Assembly: GCF_934561735.1 (NCBI RefSeq)
Contig: NZ_CAKTGT010000001.1
Location: forward strand, 310,001 to 374,000
DNA from: an uncultured Eubacterium sp.
GTDB taxonomy: Bacteria; Bacillota; Clostridia; Oscillospirales; Acutalibacteraceae
DNA length: 64,000 nt
Reading direction: 5' to 3'
The notes beneath the pieces were generated by a model. It did no database searches. It was not told where the DNA came from and saw nothing but the letters and a program-made list of their open reading frames with translations. This document shows positions 25,349 to 35,116 of this stretch, in pieces; position 1 is the first letter of the stretch; each line of letters begins with the position of its first letter. The translations under genes and the position numbers were made by a program.

Positions 25349-28300
25349 GTGAAAAAATCTAAAACCTTTGCACGCAAAATTGTTGCAATAGTTTTGGCTG
25401 TGCTTATGGCAATGTCCACCTTTACCGGTGTACTTACCGTATTTGCAAAATCAACAGATGATGCGCACGACTCAAACTTGGCAGCAAACTTTATGACTTG
25501 GGCAGAGACAACAGATAACCAAACTTGCGAAGCACTCCTTGACTGGGTAGATGATACACTCGGTAAAGCAAACATCAGTCCTTTGAGCCTTCACTACGAC
25601 TACGTAGTAGTTAAGATTGACATTGACGGCTATATCGACAGCGTTGACGGTATTATCAATCTTGTTAAGCAGATAAAGCCTTATCTTGACCAGTACGGCG
25701 GACTTCTCGGCGGTGATATTCCAAATATCAACCTTGACCCGATTGCTTCGTTAAGCGGAACAAAAGATTCTTCTGCTATTGTCTCACAGTGTAATGAGTC
25801 ATATCGTGCACTCAATGACGCTAAAGACATCGTTATGGCTTTGGCAAAGACAATTTATTGGAACTCAAATGACGATACTGCAGGAGGCAGAGCAAACAAG
25901 AACGTAATCGGACAGTTCTTTAAGGGCGAGCTTTCATTGGGTTCTATTCTTAACGGCGTACTTGATGTATACGGCCTTATCGGTAACATCGCAGGATTGG
26001 GTATGTGGAGTGGTTACCAGTCAAATCTCGTATACAACATTCTCGCACAAGCTATTCTTACAAAAACTAACTGGTTTACAGAATCAGAAATTTCAAACTA
26101 CCAAGCTTATCTTCAGGATAACAGCAAGGGAACAAAGTGGAATTTCGATAACGAACTTCTTGAAAAGCTTACAAGCGAATTCATCAGCAAGATTTCTGTT
26201 GAAATGACATATGCTCTTGAAAAGGATACAGACAAAGACGGCAAAACCGTTTACAATGTAACCGATTCGTCAAAGAGTCGTTATACAAAGATTATCAAGT
26301 ATCTTGATGATCACAATTTGAGCGAAACAGATGCCAATATTGCAACAGCATCGCAAGAACTCGGTTATGACCCTAACCTCAGATACGACAAGAACGGTAA
26401 CGGTATGATTTACATCTTCAGATACGGCAACGACAGCGGTAGCGAAGATACTCTTGAAATCAAGACAACCGATAAGTTCTATGACATCGTAAACAAGGCT
26501 CTCAAGATTGCTTGGAAGACAGTTCTCAGACCTACACTTTCAACTATGCGTGTTAACAACAGCATGGATTGGTACAAGGACCACGGCGGCAACTTTGATA
26601 ATGTATATTATTATTGGTTGGCAGGCGAAGGCTTGGTAGACAAGACCGATTGGAAAAATAACTACACACCTGAAAAATTCCAAATGTTTGCTGCAGCTAA
26701 TTATGCAAACTATGGCTGTGCAGATGCCGAGGAATTTACAGAAAAGGTAAGAAAGACATTTGAATATGACAGAAATGTAGTTGAAGATCCTCAGTACAAC
26801 TGGAGAGATGTTGCAAAGAGCAACAACTATGTAACAGAAGAAGGTAGAACAGAAAGCATCCTCTTCGGTAAGCTTCGTTACAGCCCTCTTGCTGATAAAG
26901 TATTCAATATGCAAACAGGTCCTATTAACCTTTACTTCATGCAGACAGGCTTCCCTAATTTGGAGAAGTTTATGGATGCTTATGTTGACGGTAAAACAGC
27001 ATATCCAAACGTTGCAGCAGCTCTCAATAATGCACTTGTTGCAGCAGTTAAGGACTTGTTCCCTAATTCTACAAATATCGGTATGGGTGCCGATAACACA
27101 GTTAACGTAGACCTTAACCGTCCTGATCTTAAGGAAACAGGTACAAATCCTACAGTCAGCGAAATCGCTTCAACTCTTGTAGAAAATGCTTGCAAGATGT
27201 TTGAATACGGTGCAAACGCAGCTGACCAAAACATCCTTAACGCTTTCTATCACAACAACGACATCAGCGATAAGACATCAAGCAACAACTTGTCGGAAGC
27301 AAACTTCGAAGAAGCAATGATTCCTCTTCTTGTCGGCTGCATCAAGATTGTTAAGGATACAGAAAGCATTCACAATGAAGACTTTGACTACGCAAAAGAC
27401 GCTGAAGGCGTTGCTTATGTAGCATTGAGAGAATATCTTTCATTCTCACAACCTAACAAGGATTATGACCAACTTGTTACAACAAAGAGCGGCTCATATG
27501 AAGCAGCTTATGATGTAAACGGCGACAGCAAGAAAACAATGTTTGAGGATGCTATCCTTCCTATGTGTCGTGACGCAGTAGGTTACCTCCTCAGCTCAAT
27601 CGTTCCTTGTCGTGATAAGAACGGCGATGTTTGGGATTTCTCAAAGTCAGATCCTGTAAACGACAAGACAACATTGTTTGACCTTTTGAACTCTGTAGTA
27701 TGCTACTATGCATCAACAGAAGAGTTTAATGAACCGTCTTACAACAAAACAACCGCACATACATACGGTAAGGGCGTTGCCGCTCTTCTCGGTGTAGTTG
27801 ATGAAAACGGTAACTGCTTGGTTAAGATGAGCAATTCACTTTGGCAGAACCTCAGTGAAATCGCTAATAAGATTTGGCCTACAATCGGTACATTGCAATA
27901 CGGTACCGCATCTAAGGCAGGTCAGGCAAATGCCGAAGAACTTATTTACGATACAGTAGTTAAGTCACTTATTAACATTTCGGATACTCACGGTTCCGAA
28001 GGTACAAGAGGTATTACAACAATTGTTAAGCAGTTGCTTACAATTTTCACAGCAGAACCTATTATGAATAAGGGCGTTGATGTTCTTATTTATGATGATG
28101 TTGTAGCTTCACTCGTTAACGGCATCTTTGGTGCAAAAGTTTCGGGCCAGGCTTACAAGAAGGTAATTCCTACATCAACCGATATGAACACAACCACTCC
28201 TTTTGACAGCTTGGTTAATGCCAATGTATTCGCAAAATACAAGGGCGACGGCACAAAGGAAAACGGTGTTATCGGTATTTTGATCAGCAATATTTATTGC

Positions 28301-31300
28301 GCATTCGGCGGTGTAACCGCAGTAACAAATAAGACACGCGGCGACGGTTGCTGGCAGGGTGCCATGTTTGCGGTTAAGGGCGTAAGCTACTTTGTAGACG
28401 GCTTCGTTCCGCAGTTGAAGGATCACAAGTTCGGTGCTGCTTCAATTTCTGTTAACAACCCATCAACTTCTGACTTTGACGTATCAAAGCAGATTAAAGG
28501 CTCTTATGTAACAATTAAGAACGAGTCAACAGGTCTTAACAGATTCTATAAGGACGCAAACGGCAATATTGCAGTTGATGACAGATACTTCATCGAAGTA
28601 CTCAGCTTGACATCTAACTCTTCTTCGGCAAGACTTGATTCCTACAAGGGTATCATTGCTCCTGAAAAGAGTGTAAGAGTTGAAATTAAGGGTGAATATC
28701 CTAAGGCAACCGAAAATGTTAAGTTTACTCTTAAATATAACATTTATAAGGGTACATCAAAAAATCCTACAAAGGAACTTAAATATTCTAACCAAACTGC
28801 TGTTGCTTACTTTAACCTTTCGGCAGATAAGGGTTGGTACGGTACTCTTACAGAAAGAGATAACGATACTAACGCTGCTTATAAAGAAACAATGTCAGAT
28901 TGTGCTGTAGGTTACTATTATGACGAAATGGTTCTTTCAAGCACAAATCCTAAGCAGGCTGCAGAAACCGGTATCGAAGTTTACGATATCGACGGTATGT
29001 ATGCTACAACAGATGCTACAGGTAAAGCTGCTTACGCTGCATTTGACACAGCAACAAGAAACAAGAAGAACTACATTGATGTAATTAATAATACTAAGTA
29101 TGACTACCGTATTGATACTGTAAACGAAGACGGTGAAGTTATAAGTGAAGGTACTTGGAATTTAGGTGCATCGCAAAATGTTAACGGTGTTACAGTATAT
29201 AACGGCTACACAAGAGATGAAGCTGACGCTAAAATCAAAGCCGCTGTTACCGATAATACCAAGAAGGGTGTAACAAGAACTCATATTGCTTGTTCAACCG
29301 AAATTGGCGTAGACAGCACAGTAATCACTCAGGTTATGTATGATGACAACGGCAATGTTGAAAAGGTTGCTGTTGATCCTAAGGTAATCGCAAGCGGTGC
29401 CGTAACTGCATCTACTCCGTCACAAGGTATTAACTTCCTTACTCTTGATTCTGATTCTACTGCACAGCACAGACATTGGTTGAAACTTGAAAATCAAGTA
29501 TCTTCAATCAAGCCTGAAGACTACACAATGCATCTTTATGCTTATCTTGATGGTGTAGCAGGTACCGAAGTTGGTGATGTTGATGTTAAGATCGCCGATA
29601 CAAGCGGTGCTGCAACACTTCAAAAATCTTATGAATCAACTCAGGAAGAAATGGGTCCTTATCAGCCATCAGACTATGATGACTATAATGACGTACTCGG
29701 CACATCAGCAACTTATGATGATCTTCAAGGCAAGTATGCTGTAGTTCTTGACGCTATCGCTAAGGCTCCTACAGCAAAGACAGCTGCATCATTTGCAGGT
29801 GTTAAGGAATTGACTGCTCAAACATCAGTTGTTAAGAGTGCTACAGGTGATCCGGCTTACAAGCCTGCAACAACTGTATCTGCTAAGGTTGCAGAAAAGT
29901 TCTACAAGAACCCTAAGAACGGTATCTACTATGTAGATGAAAATTACAAGTTCCCTGTATTCTCAAATGAACTCCTTAAGGACGCAGATGTAACAAACGG
30001 AGTTGATTCGCTTGGCCGTAAGGTTGAAAAGCAGGGCGAAGTATACTATCTTGTAAACGATTATTCTTATGAGAAAACATGGGATACTGCATCTTATGAT
30101 TATCCGTATTATGCTGATACAACAACTGTTGCACAGTATGAAGACGGTAAAGACACAGAAGGTAACCCTATTATGAAGAACTATTATGTAAAGACTCTCC
30201 ATAACTATTATTCCGAAAATGGTATAAAGGTTAACGCTTCTGACAAATGGGCTTATACATATGCTCAGGTAGTTAACACTACAAAGAAAAATGACGGTAA
30301 AAACGATTACCGTAGCATTTATGGTCAGGTACAGGATTACTTGACATATTATAAGAAAGAAATCCTCAAGCACATTGATACTTCCTCAATGGTTGGTATC
30401 ACAGGCGAAGAGGGTCTTATGGAAACTCGTAAGGGCATGGAAAGTGTAAACTACGATGTTACTTCTTACGAGAAGATGGTTCAAATTGCTAAGGAAGCTG
30501 AAGCTCTTGTTTATGTAACAAGTCAGAATGCTGACGGTACAAACAACTATTCAACAACCGCTACAGCTGCTCAGCTTATAGAAGCTAAAAAGCAATTTGA
30601 CGACTATTTTGCAAGAGTTGTTGCTCGTGGCTATGAAGGCAAGAAGATTGAAAAAGAAATTGCTGATGCAACAGGCACAACAAAGGCAAGCATTACTGCT
30701 ACATTTGATGAAAATAAGGATACCGGTGTAATAACTAACGGTGTTGTTAAGTTCAACGGTACTCCTAAATACGGTAAGATTGTTAACGGCACACTTGTTA
30801 ACCAAGGTGATGTTGTTTACTCAGATGAAACTTGGACAAATTATGTAAATGCACTTGCAAAGGCTGTAGGTGTTGCACAAGAAGAAAAATCAGCAAACAT
30901 TTCAAACACATATGTTGCTAAGAAGAATCTTGTAATTGCAGAAAATGAACTTGCTCTTCCTAAGCAGGCTACAGAAGCAACCGTAACAGGTACAGTTTAT
31001 GCAGCCGTTGACGGAACAGGTACAGCAGGCTCATATGCTCTTGGAAATGCTAAGATTTACAATGGTTCAAAACTTCTTGCAACAGCAAAGGCTGACGGTA
31101 CATTCTCTGCAGAAATTCCTGTAGGTGAAACCGTAACATTAACAGTTAAGGCTGCTAATGCTGTTGAAAGAACTGTAACATTTACTCAGGCTGCATCAGG
31201 CGTTAAGATCGGTTTGGTTGCTATTGACTATAACGGTGACGGCAAGGTTAACTCAACAGACGTTGCTCTTGCTTCTAAGACTTCTGACATCGGCACAAAG

Positions 31301-31366
31301 GTTACAGCTGATCAGTTCAAGGCAATTATGAGATCCGGAGTACATTACAGCAGCACTCTTCAATAA
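25349..31366 (+). CDS. Giant secreted protein with a C-terminal dockerin-like loop (2005 aa)
   Basis: Starts at GTG 25349; the sequence ATGGAGGAAA plus 12 bp before it is almost the same as that before the gene at 32586, which supports this start. A signal peptide follows (ARKIVAIVLAVLMAMSTFTG ... VFAKS). The first ~1000 residues are helical and unassigned, in the style of the divergent 2653-aa protein (EDAILPMCRDAVGYLLSS resembles its IIPLLEAF segments). Near 1880-1945 lies a carboxypeptidase-regulatory/Cna-B-like beta module (KIYNGSKLLATAKADGTFSA). The end carries one dockerin-type calcium loop, DYNGDGKVNSTDVALASK near 1960, followed by a degenerate second half (TSDIGTKVTADQFKAIM). No catalytic domain is recognised. 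Confidence 0.85.
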   Translation: MKKSKTFARKIVAIVLAVLMAMSTFTGVLTVFAKSTDDAHDSNLAANFMTWAETTDNQTCEALLDWVDDTLGKANISPLSLHYDYVVVKIDIDGYIDSVDGIINLVKQIKPYLDQYGGLLGGDIPNINLDPIASLSGTKDSSAIVSQCNESYRALNDAKDIVMALAKTIYWNSNDDTAGGRANKNVIGQFFKGELSLGSILNGVLDVYGLIGNIAGLGMWSGYQSNLVYNILAQAILTKTNWFTESEISNYQAYLQDNSKGTKWNFDNELLEKLTSEFISKISVEMTYALEKDTDKDGKTVYNVTDSSKSRYTKIIKYLDDHNLSETDANIATASQELGYDPNLRYDKNGNGMIYIFRYGNDSGSEDTLEIKTTDKFYDIVNKALKIAWKTVLRPTLSTMRVNNSMDWYKDHGGNFDNVYYYWLAGEGLVDKTDWKNNYTPEKFQMFAAANYANYGCADAEEFTEKVRKTFEYDRNVVEDPQYNWRDVAKSNNYVTEEGRTESILFGKLRYSPLADKVFNMQTGPINLYFMQTGFPNLEKFMDAYVDGKTAYPNVAAALNNALVAAVKDLFPNSTNIGMGADNTVNVDLNRPDLKETGTNPTVSEIASTLVENACKMFEYGANAADQNILNAFYHNNDISDKTSSNNLSEANFEEAMIPLLVGCIKIVKDTESIHNEDFDYAKDAEGVAYVALREYLSFSQPNKDYDQLVTTKSGSYEAAYDVNGDSKKTMFEDAILPMCRDAVGYLLSSIVPCRDKNGDVWDFSKSDPVNDKTTLFDLLNSVVCYYASTEEFNEPSYNKTTAHTYGKGVAALLGVVDENGNCLVKMSNSLWQNLSEIANKIWPTIGTLQYGTASKAGQANAEELIYDTVVKSLINISDTHGSEGTRGITTIVKQLLTIFTAEPIMNKGVDVLIYDDVVASLVNGIFGAKVSGQAYKKVIPTSTDMNTTTPFDSLVNANVFAKYKGDGTKENGVIGILISNIYCAFGGVTAVTNKTRGDGCWQGAMFAVKGVSYFVDGFVPQLKDHKFGAASISVNNPSTSDFDVSKQIKGSYVTIKNESTGLNRFYKDANGNIAVDDRYFIEVLSLTSNSSSARLDSYKGIIAPEKSVRVEIKGEYPKATENVKFTLKYNIYKGTSKNPTKELKYSNQTAVAYFNLSADKGWYGTLTERDNDTNAAYKETMSDCAVGYYYDEMVLSSTNPKQAAETGIEVYDIDGMYATTDATGKAAYAAFDTATRNKKNYIDVINNTKYDYRIDTVNEDGEVISEGTWNLGASQNVNGVTVYNGYTRDEADAKIKAAVTDNTKKGVTRTHIACSTEIGVDSTVITQVMYDDNGNVEKVAVDPKVIASGAVTASTPSQGINFLTLDSDSTAQHRHWLKLENQVSSIKPEDYTMHLYAYLDGVAGTEVGDVDVKIADTSGAATLQKSYESTQEEMGPYQPSDYDDYNDVLGTSATYDDLQGKYAVVLDAIAKAPTAKTAASFAGVKELTAQTSVVKSATGDPAYKPATTVSAKVAEKFYKNPKNGIYYVDENYKFPVFSNELLKDADVTNGVDSLGRKVEKQGEVYYLVNDYSYEKTWDTASYDYPYYADTTTVAQYEDGKDTEGNPIMKNYYVKTLHNYYSENGIKVNASDKWAYTYAQVVNTTKKNDGKNDYRSIYGQVQDYLTYYKKEILKHIDTSSMVGITGEEGLMETRKGMESVNYDVTSYEKMVQIAKEAEALVYVTSQNADGTNNYSTTATAAQLIEAKKQFDDYFARVVARGYEGKKIEKEIADATGTTKASITATFDENKDTGVITNGVVKFNGTPKYGKIVNGTLVNQGDVVYSDETWTNYVNALAKAVGVAQEEKSANISNTYVAKKNLVIAENELALPKQATEATVTGTVYAAVDGTGTAGSYALGNAKIYNGSKLLATAKADGTFSAEIPVGETVTLTVKAANAVERTVTFTQAASGVKIGLVAIDYNGDGKVNSTDVALASKTSDIGTKVTADQFKAIMRSGVHYSSTLQ

Positions 31367-31419
31367 TTAATTGCTTACCGCACTTTAGTTAAACTTCCGC
31401 CAAATTAATTGCGATTTGG

Positions 31420-31469
31420 CATATGTCCTATGATGTTCTTGCACGGGGGCAACCCTGTGCAGGAGTATC
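31420..31469 (+). promoter_or_regulatory. Intergenic hairpin between two secreted-protein genes
   Basis: A strong hairpin near 31437-31463 (TGCACGGG paired with CCCTGTGCA), flanked by weaker outer ATGAT/ATCAT pairing. There is no T-run after it. It may be a processing or stability element within the operon. Confidence 0.4.
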
Positions 31470-31508
31470 ATTTCAAAAAATAAAACAAGAACTTTGGGGG
31501 TTTCATCA

Positions 31509-32567
31509 ATGAAACATACTTTTAAAAGCTTCTTAACTACCCCATTCGTTTGTTTAATTTTAATAATTTCTATTTTTGCGTTGCCATTCAACGCAAATGC
31601 CGAGGCAGGAACCCTCGGAACGGAAACACCTGAATTATCATGTGCATTTACCGATGCAAACGGTAAATCCGCAGACGGCAACAGACTCCAAGCGGGTACA
31701 TATTATGTAGATGTTGTTCTTAGCGGAATGAAGGCGGTTTCCATAGTTGAGTTAACAGCAACATATGATCCGGAATATATTTCAAGCCTCAGTGTTTTGA
31801 GCACTTATGCAGATGAACACGACGGGATGAAAAAAGGCGGTCAAAAGATTGAAAACAATACTGTTTCTGTTTTTCAAGTTGCTGAAAGTGATGATGCATC
31901 TACAATCGATATTAACGGGACTGTATTGGTCTCACTTTCTGTTACAGTCGCATCCTCTTGCGATTTCGCAGATGTATTTGCATTTTCAAAAAATCCAAGT
32001 TTGTGCTTTATAGAGGCATCATACAAGGACGGATACGAAGACTGTTATGTGCTTGATACAAGTGTGCAAACCACTTGCAAGACTTACCCAATGACAGCGG
32101 ACGCATCTCCTTATTATCTGGTTACAGAGTTTGATGTTACGGGCAATGTAACTGTTGCCAAAGAACTTACGGGTGCTGCAACAACAGCTCCGGCAAGCGG
32201 AATTACGGTAACAATTAAAGGTACCGACAAGAGTACAGTTACGGCAGAAGACGGTTCGTATAGTTTTACCGGTCTTAACATCGGAGAATATACCCTCGTG
32301 TTCAGCGGAGCACATACTATAGACAGAGAAGTAACGCTTAAAGTTGAAAGAGAAAACGCCAACTACGATCAAATTACCGTTGATAATGTAGGTATCTGCG
32401 TTGTGGATTACAACAAAGACGGCAAAATAAATTCAACAGATGTGGCTCTGTTTTCAAAGTTTAAAACCGACTTAAACGGTGACGGTCAATTTGACAAAAG
32501 TGACACCGAAATATTTAAGTCATTTTTCAGACAGACAGTTGCATATACTCAACTGGAATTAAAATAA
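31509..32567 (+). CDS. Secreted cohesin-like/dockerin protein (352 aa)
   Basis: Start at ATG 31509 behind GGGGG gives a signal peptide (KSFLTTPFVCLILIISIFAL ... ANAEAG). Residues ~30-200 look like a cohesin-type beta-sandwich (AGTYYVDVVLSGMKAVSIVE, with the typical calcium-free interface strands), 205-280 a carboxypeptidase-regulatory-like module (EDGSYSFTGLNIGEYTLVFS), and 299-340 a complete dockerin with two calcium loops (DYNKDGKINSTDVALFSK and DLNGDGQFDKSDTEIFKSFF). Having both module types is the hallmark of adaptor proteins in cellulosome- or amylosome-like assemblies. The cohesin call rests on pattern only; the dockerin call is strong. No enzyme domain is present. Confidence 0.78.
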   Translation: MKHTFKSFLTTPFVCLILIISIFALPFNANAEAGTLGTETPELSCAFTDANGKSADGNRLQAGTYYVDVVLSGMKAVSIVELTATYDPEYISSLSVLSTYADEHDGMKKGGQKIENNTVSVFQVAESDDASTIDINGTVLVSLSVTVASSCDFADVFAFSKNPSLCFIEASYKDGYEDCYVLDTSVQTTCKTYPMTADASPYYLVTEFDVTGNVTVAKELTGAATTAPASGITVTIKGTDKSTVTAEDGSYSFTGLNIGEYTLVFSGAHTIDREVTLKVERENANYDQITVDNVGICVVDYNKDGKINSTDVALFSKFKTDLNGDGQFDKSDTEIFKSFFRQTVAYTQLELK

Positions 32568-32585
32568 TGGAGGAAACTATATAAA

Positions 32586-34853
32586 ATGAAAAAATCATTT
32601 AAAAAAGTAGTTGCAATCCTCTTAGCAGTAATGATGATAGTTTGTTCCTTCCCGTTGACAGCTTTGGCTCAGGAAGAAACAAGAACAAATATAAATCTTC
32701 AATTCGGAGATGTTTCTAACTCTGCGACGGCGAAGCATTATACCTCAGGAAGAGGTGCATCTTCAGCCACATTTAAGAAATACACCGGATTGAATTCTAC
32801 TAAGTTGGAATACAGCAACGGCAAGATTACCGGCTATGGAGTGGGCGACTACTTTGCAGTCAGTGTCCTTGTTGAAAATGTATCACAGATTGCAGCCGCT
32901 GAAACTGCAATCAAGTATTCAGACTCAATTGTACCTGCATATGTTAAAACTACTTCATCAGGTAATTTGGTAGGCGAATACACAGAATCAGATGATGCAC
33001 ACGAAGATTCTCCTAAGCTTGGTGCATTTTTGCCACAGAGCGGTAACGCTTTGTACAATGCCACAAACACATTGGGCGAAACTTCTTATGTTAATGCAGA
33101 AACAAAGACAATGCACGCTCAGTACTCAGTACAGACAGGTGCAGAGTATACAGCTGCAACAACTGTTAACGGTGTTGCAGACAATACATTTGTTTTGGCA
33201 ACATTTTTGTTCAAGATTGTCAGCAACGATGCTATCACTTTCAGCATCGATACAACTGAAGAAAACTACTATCTTGCAACAACCGCAAACGGTGGTAAAG
33301 TAGAAGAATATAAAACATATGCACCAAAATCAGAAAATGCAAAAGCAGATCTTGACTTTATGGGCAAAAACGAGTATAATGGTAGTGAAGTAAACAAATA
33401 CACTATCAAATTTGTTGACGCTGACGGTCAGGAAATCTCTTCTACACAATATGAAGAGGGTGCACAGGTAACTATTCCTGAACTTCCTGCAATGACATAT
33501 GATGATGCTCAGCACTATTCATATGCTTGGGATGTTGAACCTGAAGCTACCGCTACAAAGGACGCTACTTACACAATCATCAAGACAGGTGAGGCTCATG
33601 CTTGGGATGAAGGTACTGTAACAACAAAACCTACAACCACAACTCCTGGCGTTAAGACATTTAAGTGTACAGTAGCAGGATGCGACGCAACAAAGACAGA
33701 GTCTATCGACCCTATCGTAGAAGAACATGTTCATACATGGTCTGAATGGACATATAACAATGATGCAACTTACACATCATCTTCAGTTCATACAGACGGT
33801 ACAGCTACAAGACATTGTACAGGTAAGCTTCCAGACGGTTCAGATTGTACAGAAACCGAAACAAAGACAATTGCCGGTACAGGATTGCTTCGTGTTAACA
33901 CAGCATCTGTAACTCTTGGTGCTGCTGTTGTTATGAACATTGGTATGGATAAGTCAAGAGCAAGCAACTTCAAGTCAACATATATCAAATTTGAGTATGC
34001 AGGCACATCTGTTGATGTTGATGAACTTTCAAGCAGCACAACAGCATCGCGTTACTATTATGACTTTGACAAGGTTTCACCGGATAAGTTTGGTGAAGAT
34101 GTAACAATTACAGCTTATGGTGTAACAGAAGATGGTATTGTTTGTCGTGGACATTCAGTAACAACTTCAATTGAATCTTATGCATATAAGACACTTCGTA
34201 AAGCAGGTACAAGAGATACACTTAAGACATTGCTTGTTGAATTGCTTTACTACGGTGCACAATATCAGAACTACATGAACTACAAGACAGATGATCTTGT
34301 AACAGCTGACCTCACATCTGATGAAGCAGCTCGTCATACAACTGATGTTCCGGAATACCAGAAACTTACTGATTCTAAGTATTCTCTCAACCCTAACGGT
34401 GATTCAGCAAATAAAGTTACTGTAAAGGCTGCAAGCTTGTTGCTTGAAGGTAAGGTTCTTCCACAGATAAGAATTGAAATTCCAAAGACTTCAAGCATTA
34501 ACGACTTTATATTCACTTGGACAATTAACGGAAAGGTAACTTCATTTACATATGAAGAACATCCTGATTGGTTTGTTAAGACAAATCCTTCTGCTGCCAC
34601 AGCATCGGTAAATGATTCTTACTTTATCCAATGTAATGTCCTTAAAGCTAACCAGTTCTCTATTCCTTTCTATTTAACAGCATATGAAGGCTCAGTAGAT
34701 GAGGCTCATCAGGTATCTAATGTCCTTCAATACAGTGTTGAATCTTATGCAACAGGTTCTACTGTTAAGAACAATGCTAAGCTTAAGGCACTTGTTGACC
34801 AAATCCTTAGATACGGTCGTGCAGATGTTAATTATGTAGGTGGAGTACAATAA
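32586..34853 (+). CDS. Secreted cohesin-like / InlB-repeat-like surface protein (755 aa)
   Basis: Signal peptide (KKVVAILLAVMMIVCSFPLT ... ALAQEE) behind GGAGG, 18 bp after the previous stop. Residues ~35-245 resemble a cohesin-type domain (GVGDYFAVSVLVENVSQIAA). Near 271 an InlB-B-like repeat begins (YTIKFVDADGQEISSTQYEE), followed near 337 and 382 by two short repeats starting HAW/HTW, with closely spaced Cys pairs (FKCTVAGCDA; RHCTG..SDC), a common surface-protein spacer. The C-terminal ~300 residues are unassigned but contain a helical region with Tyr-rich YGAQYQNYMNYK near 560. No membrane anchor or sortase motif is seen. Probably translated in the same operon as its neighbours. Confidence 0.75.
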   Translation: MKKSFKKVVAILLAVMMIVCSFPLTALAQEETRTNINLQFGDVSNSATAKHYTSGRGASSATFKKYTGLNSTKLEYSNGKITGYGVGDYFAVSVLVENVSQIAAAETAIKYSDSIVPAYVKTTSSGNLVGEYTESDDAHEDSPKLGAFLPQSGNALYNATNTLGETSYVNAETKTMHAQYSVQTGAEYTAATTVNGVADNTFVLATFLFKIVSNDAITFSIDTTEENYYLATTANGGKVEEYKTYAPKSENAKADLDFMGKNEYNGSEVNKYTIKFVDADGQEISSTQYEEGAQVTIPELPAMTYDDAQHYSYAWDVEPEATATKDATYTIIKTGEAHAWDEGTVTTKPTTTTPGVKTFKCTVAGCDATKTESIDPIVEEHVHTWSEWTYNNDATYTSSSVHTDGTATRHCTGKLPDGSDCTETETKTIAGTGLLRVNTASVTLGAAVVMNIGMDKSRASNFKSTYIKFEYAGTSVDVDELSSSTTASRYYYDFDKVSPDKFGEDVTITAYGVTEDGIVCRGHSVTTSIESYAYKTLRKAGTRDTLKTLLVELLYYGAQYQNYMNYKTDDLVTADLTSDEAARHTTDVPEYQKLTDSKYSLNPNGDSANKVTVKAASLLLEGKVLPQIRIEIPKTSSINDFIFTWTINGKVTSFTYEEHPDWFVKTNPSAATASVNDSYFIQCNVLKANQFSIPFYLTAYEGSVDEAHQVSNVLQYSVESYATGSTVKNNAKLKALVDQILRYGRADVNYVGGVQ

Positions 34854-34915
34854 AATAAATACCTTAGTTTAAAAGGTTTTTATAAAGAGAAATAACCACA
34901 GGGGGTGACTCATCA

Positions 34916-35005
34916 ATGAAGTACACAAAGCCAGTTGCAGAACTTGAAAAGTTCGAAGTTGCTGATGTAGTAACAACATCTATGCTTCCTGAAGAAGATA
35001 TCTAA
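34916..35005 (+). CDS. Small acidic peptide (29 aa)
   Basis: A 30-codon frame beginning MKYTKP and ending LPEEDI, with a strong GGGGGTGA site 6-7 bp upstream. It sits 62 bp after the 755-aa protein gene and just before a perfect terminator, which argues for real expression. The pattern Lys-Tyr-x-Lys-Pro, a Glu/Phe-rich middle and DVVTTS recalls small precursor-like peptides found next to secretion or modification genes in gut Clostridia, but no maturation enzyme is nearby. Function unknown. Confidence 0.6.
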   Translation: MKYTKPVAELEKFEVADVVTTSMLPEEDI

Positions 35006-35040
35006 TCGGGAAATGATGAGTAAAAACATTACATAATGTT

Positions 35041-35070
35041 CAACGGACGCTTCGGCGTCCGTTGTTTTTT
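35041..35070 (+). terminator. Terminator of the secreted-protein operon
   Basis: Perfect 10 bp stem CAACGGACGC/GCGTCCGTTG with a TTCG tetraloop, then TTTTTTG. One of the strongest terminators in the window. Confidence 0.92.
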
Positions 35071-35116
35071 GTTTGACTTTATGCACATAATGGGTTATAA
35101 TTTTTTTGGTGATATA

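Noticed and set aside
16629..34853. CRISPR array or phage tail region
   Set aside because: No short regularly spaced direct repeats and no phage structural motifs; the giant genes carry signal peptides.
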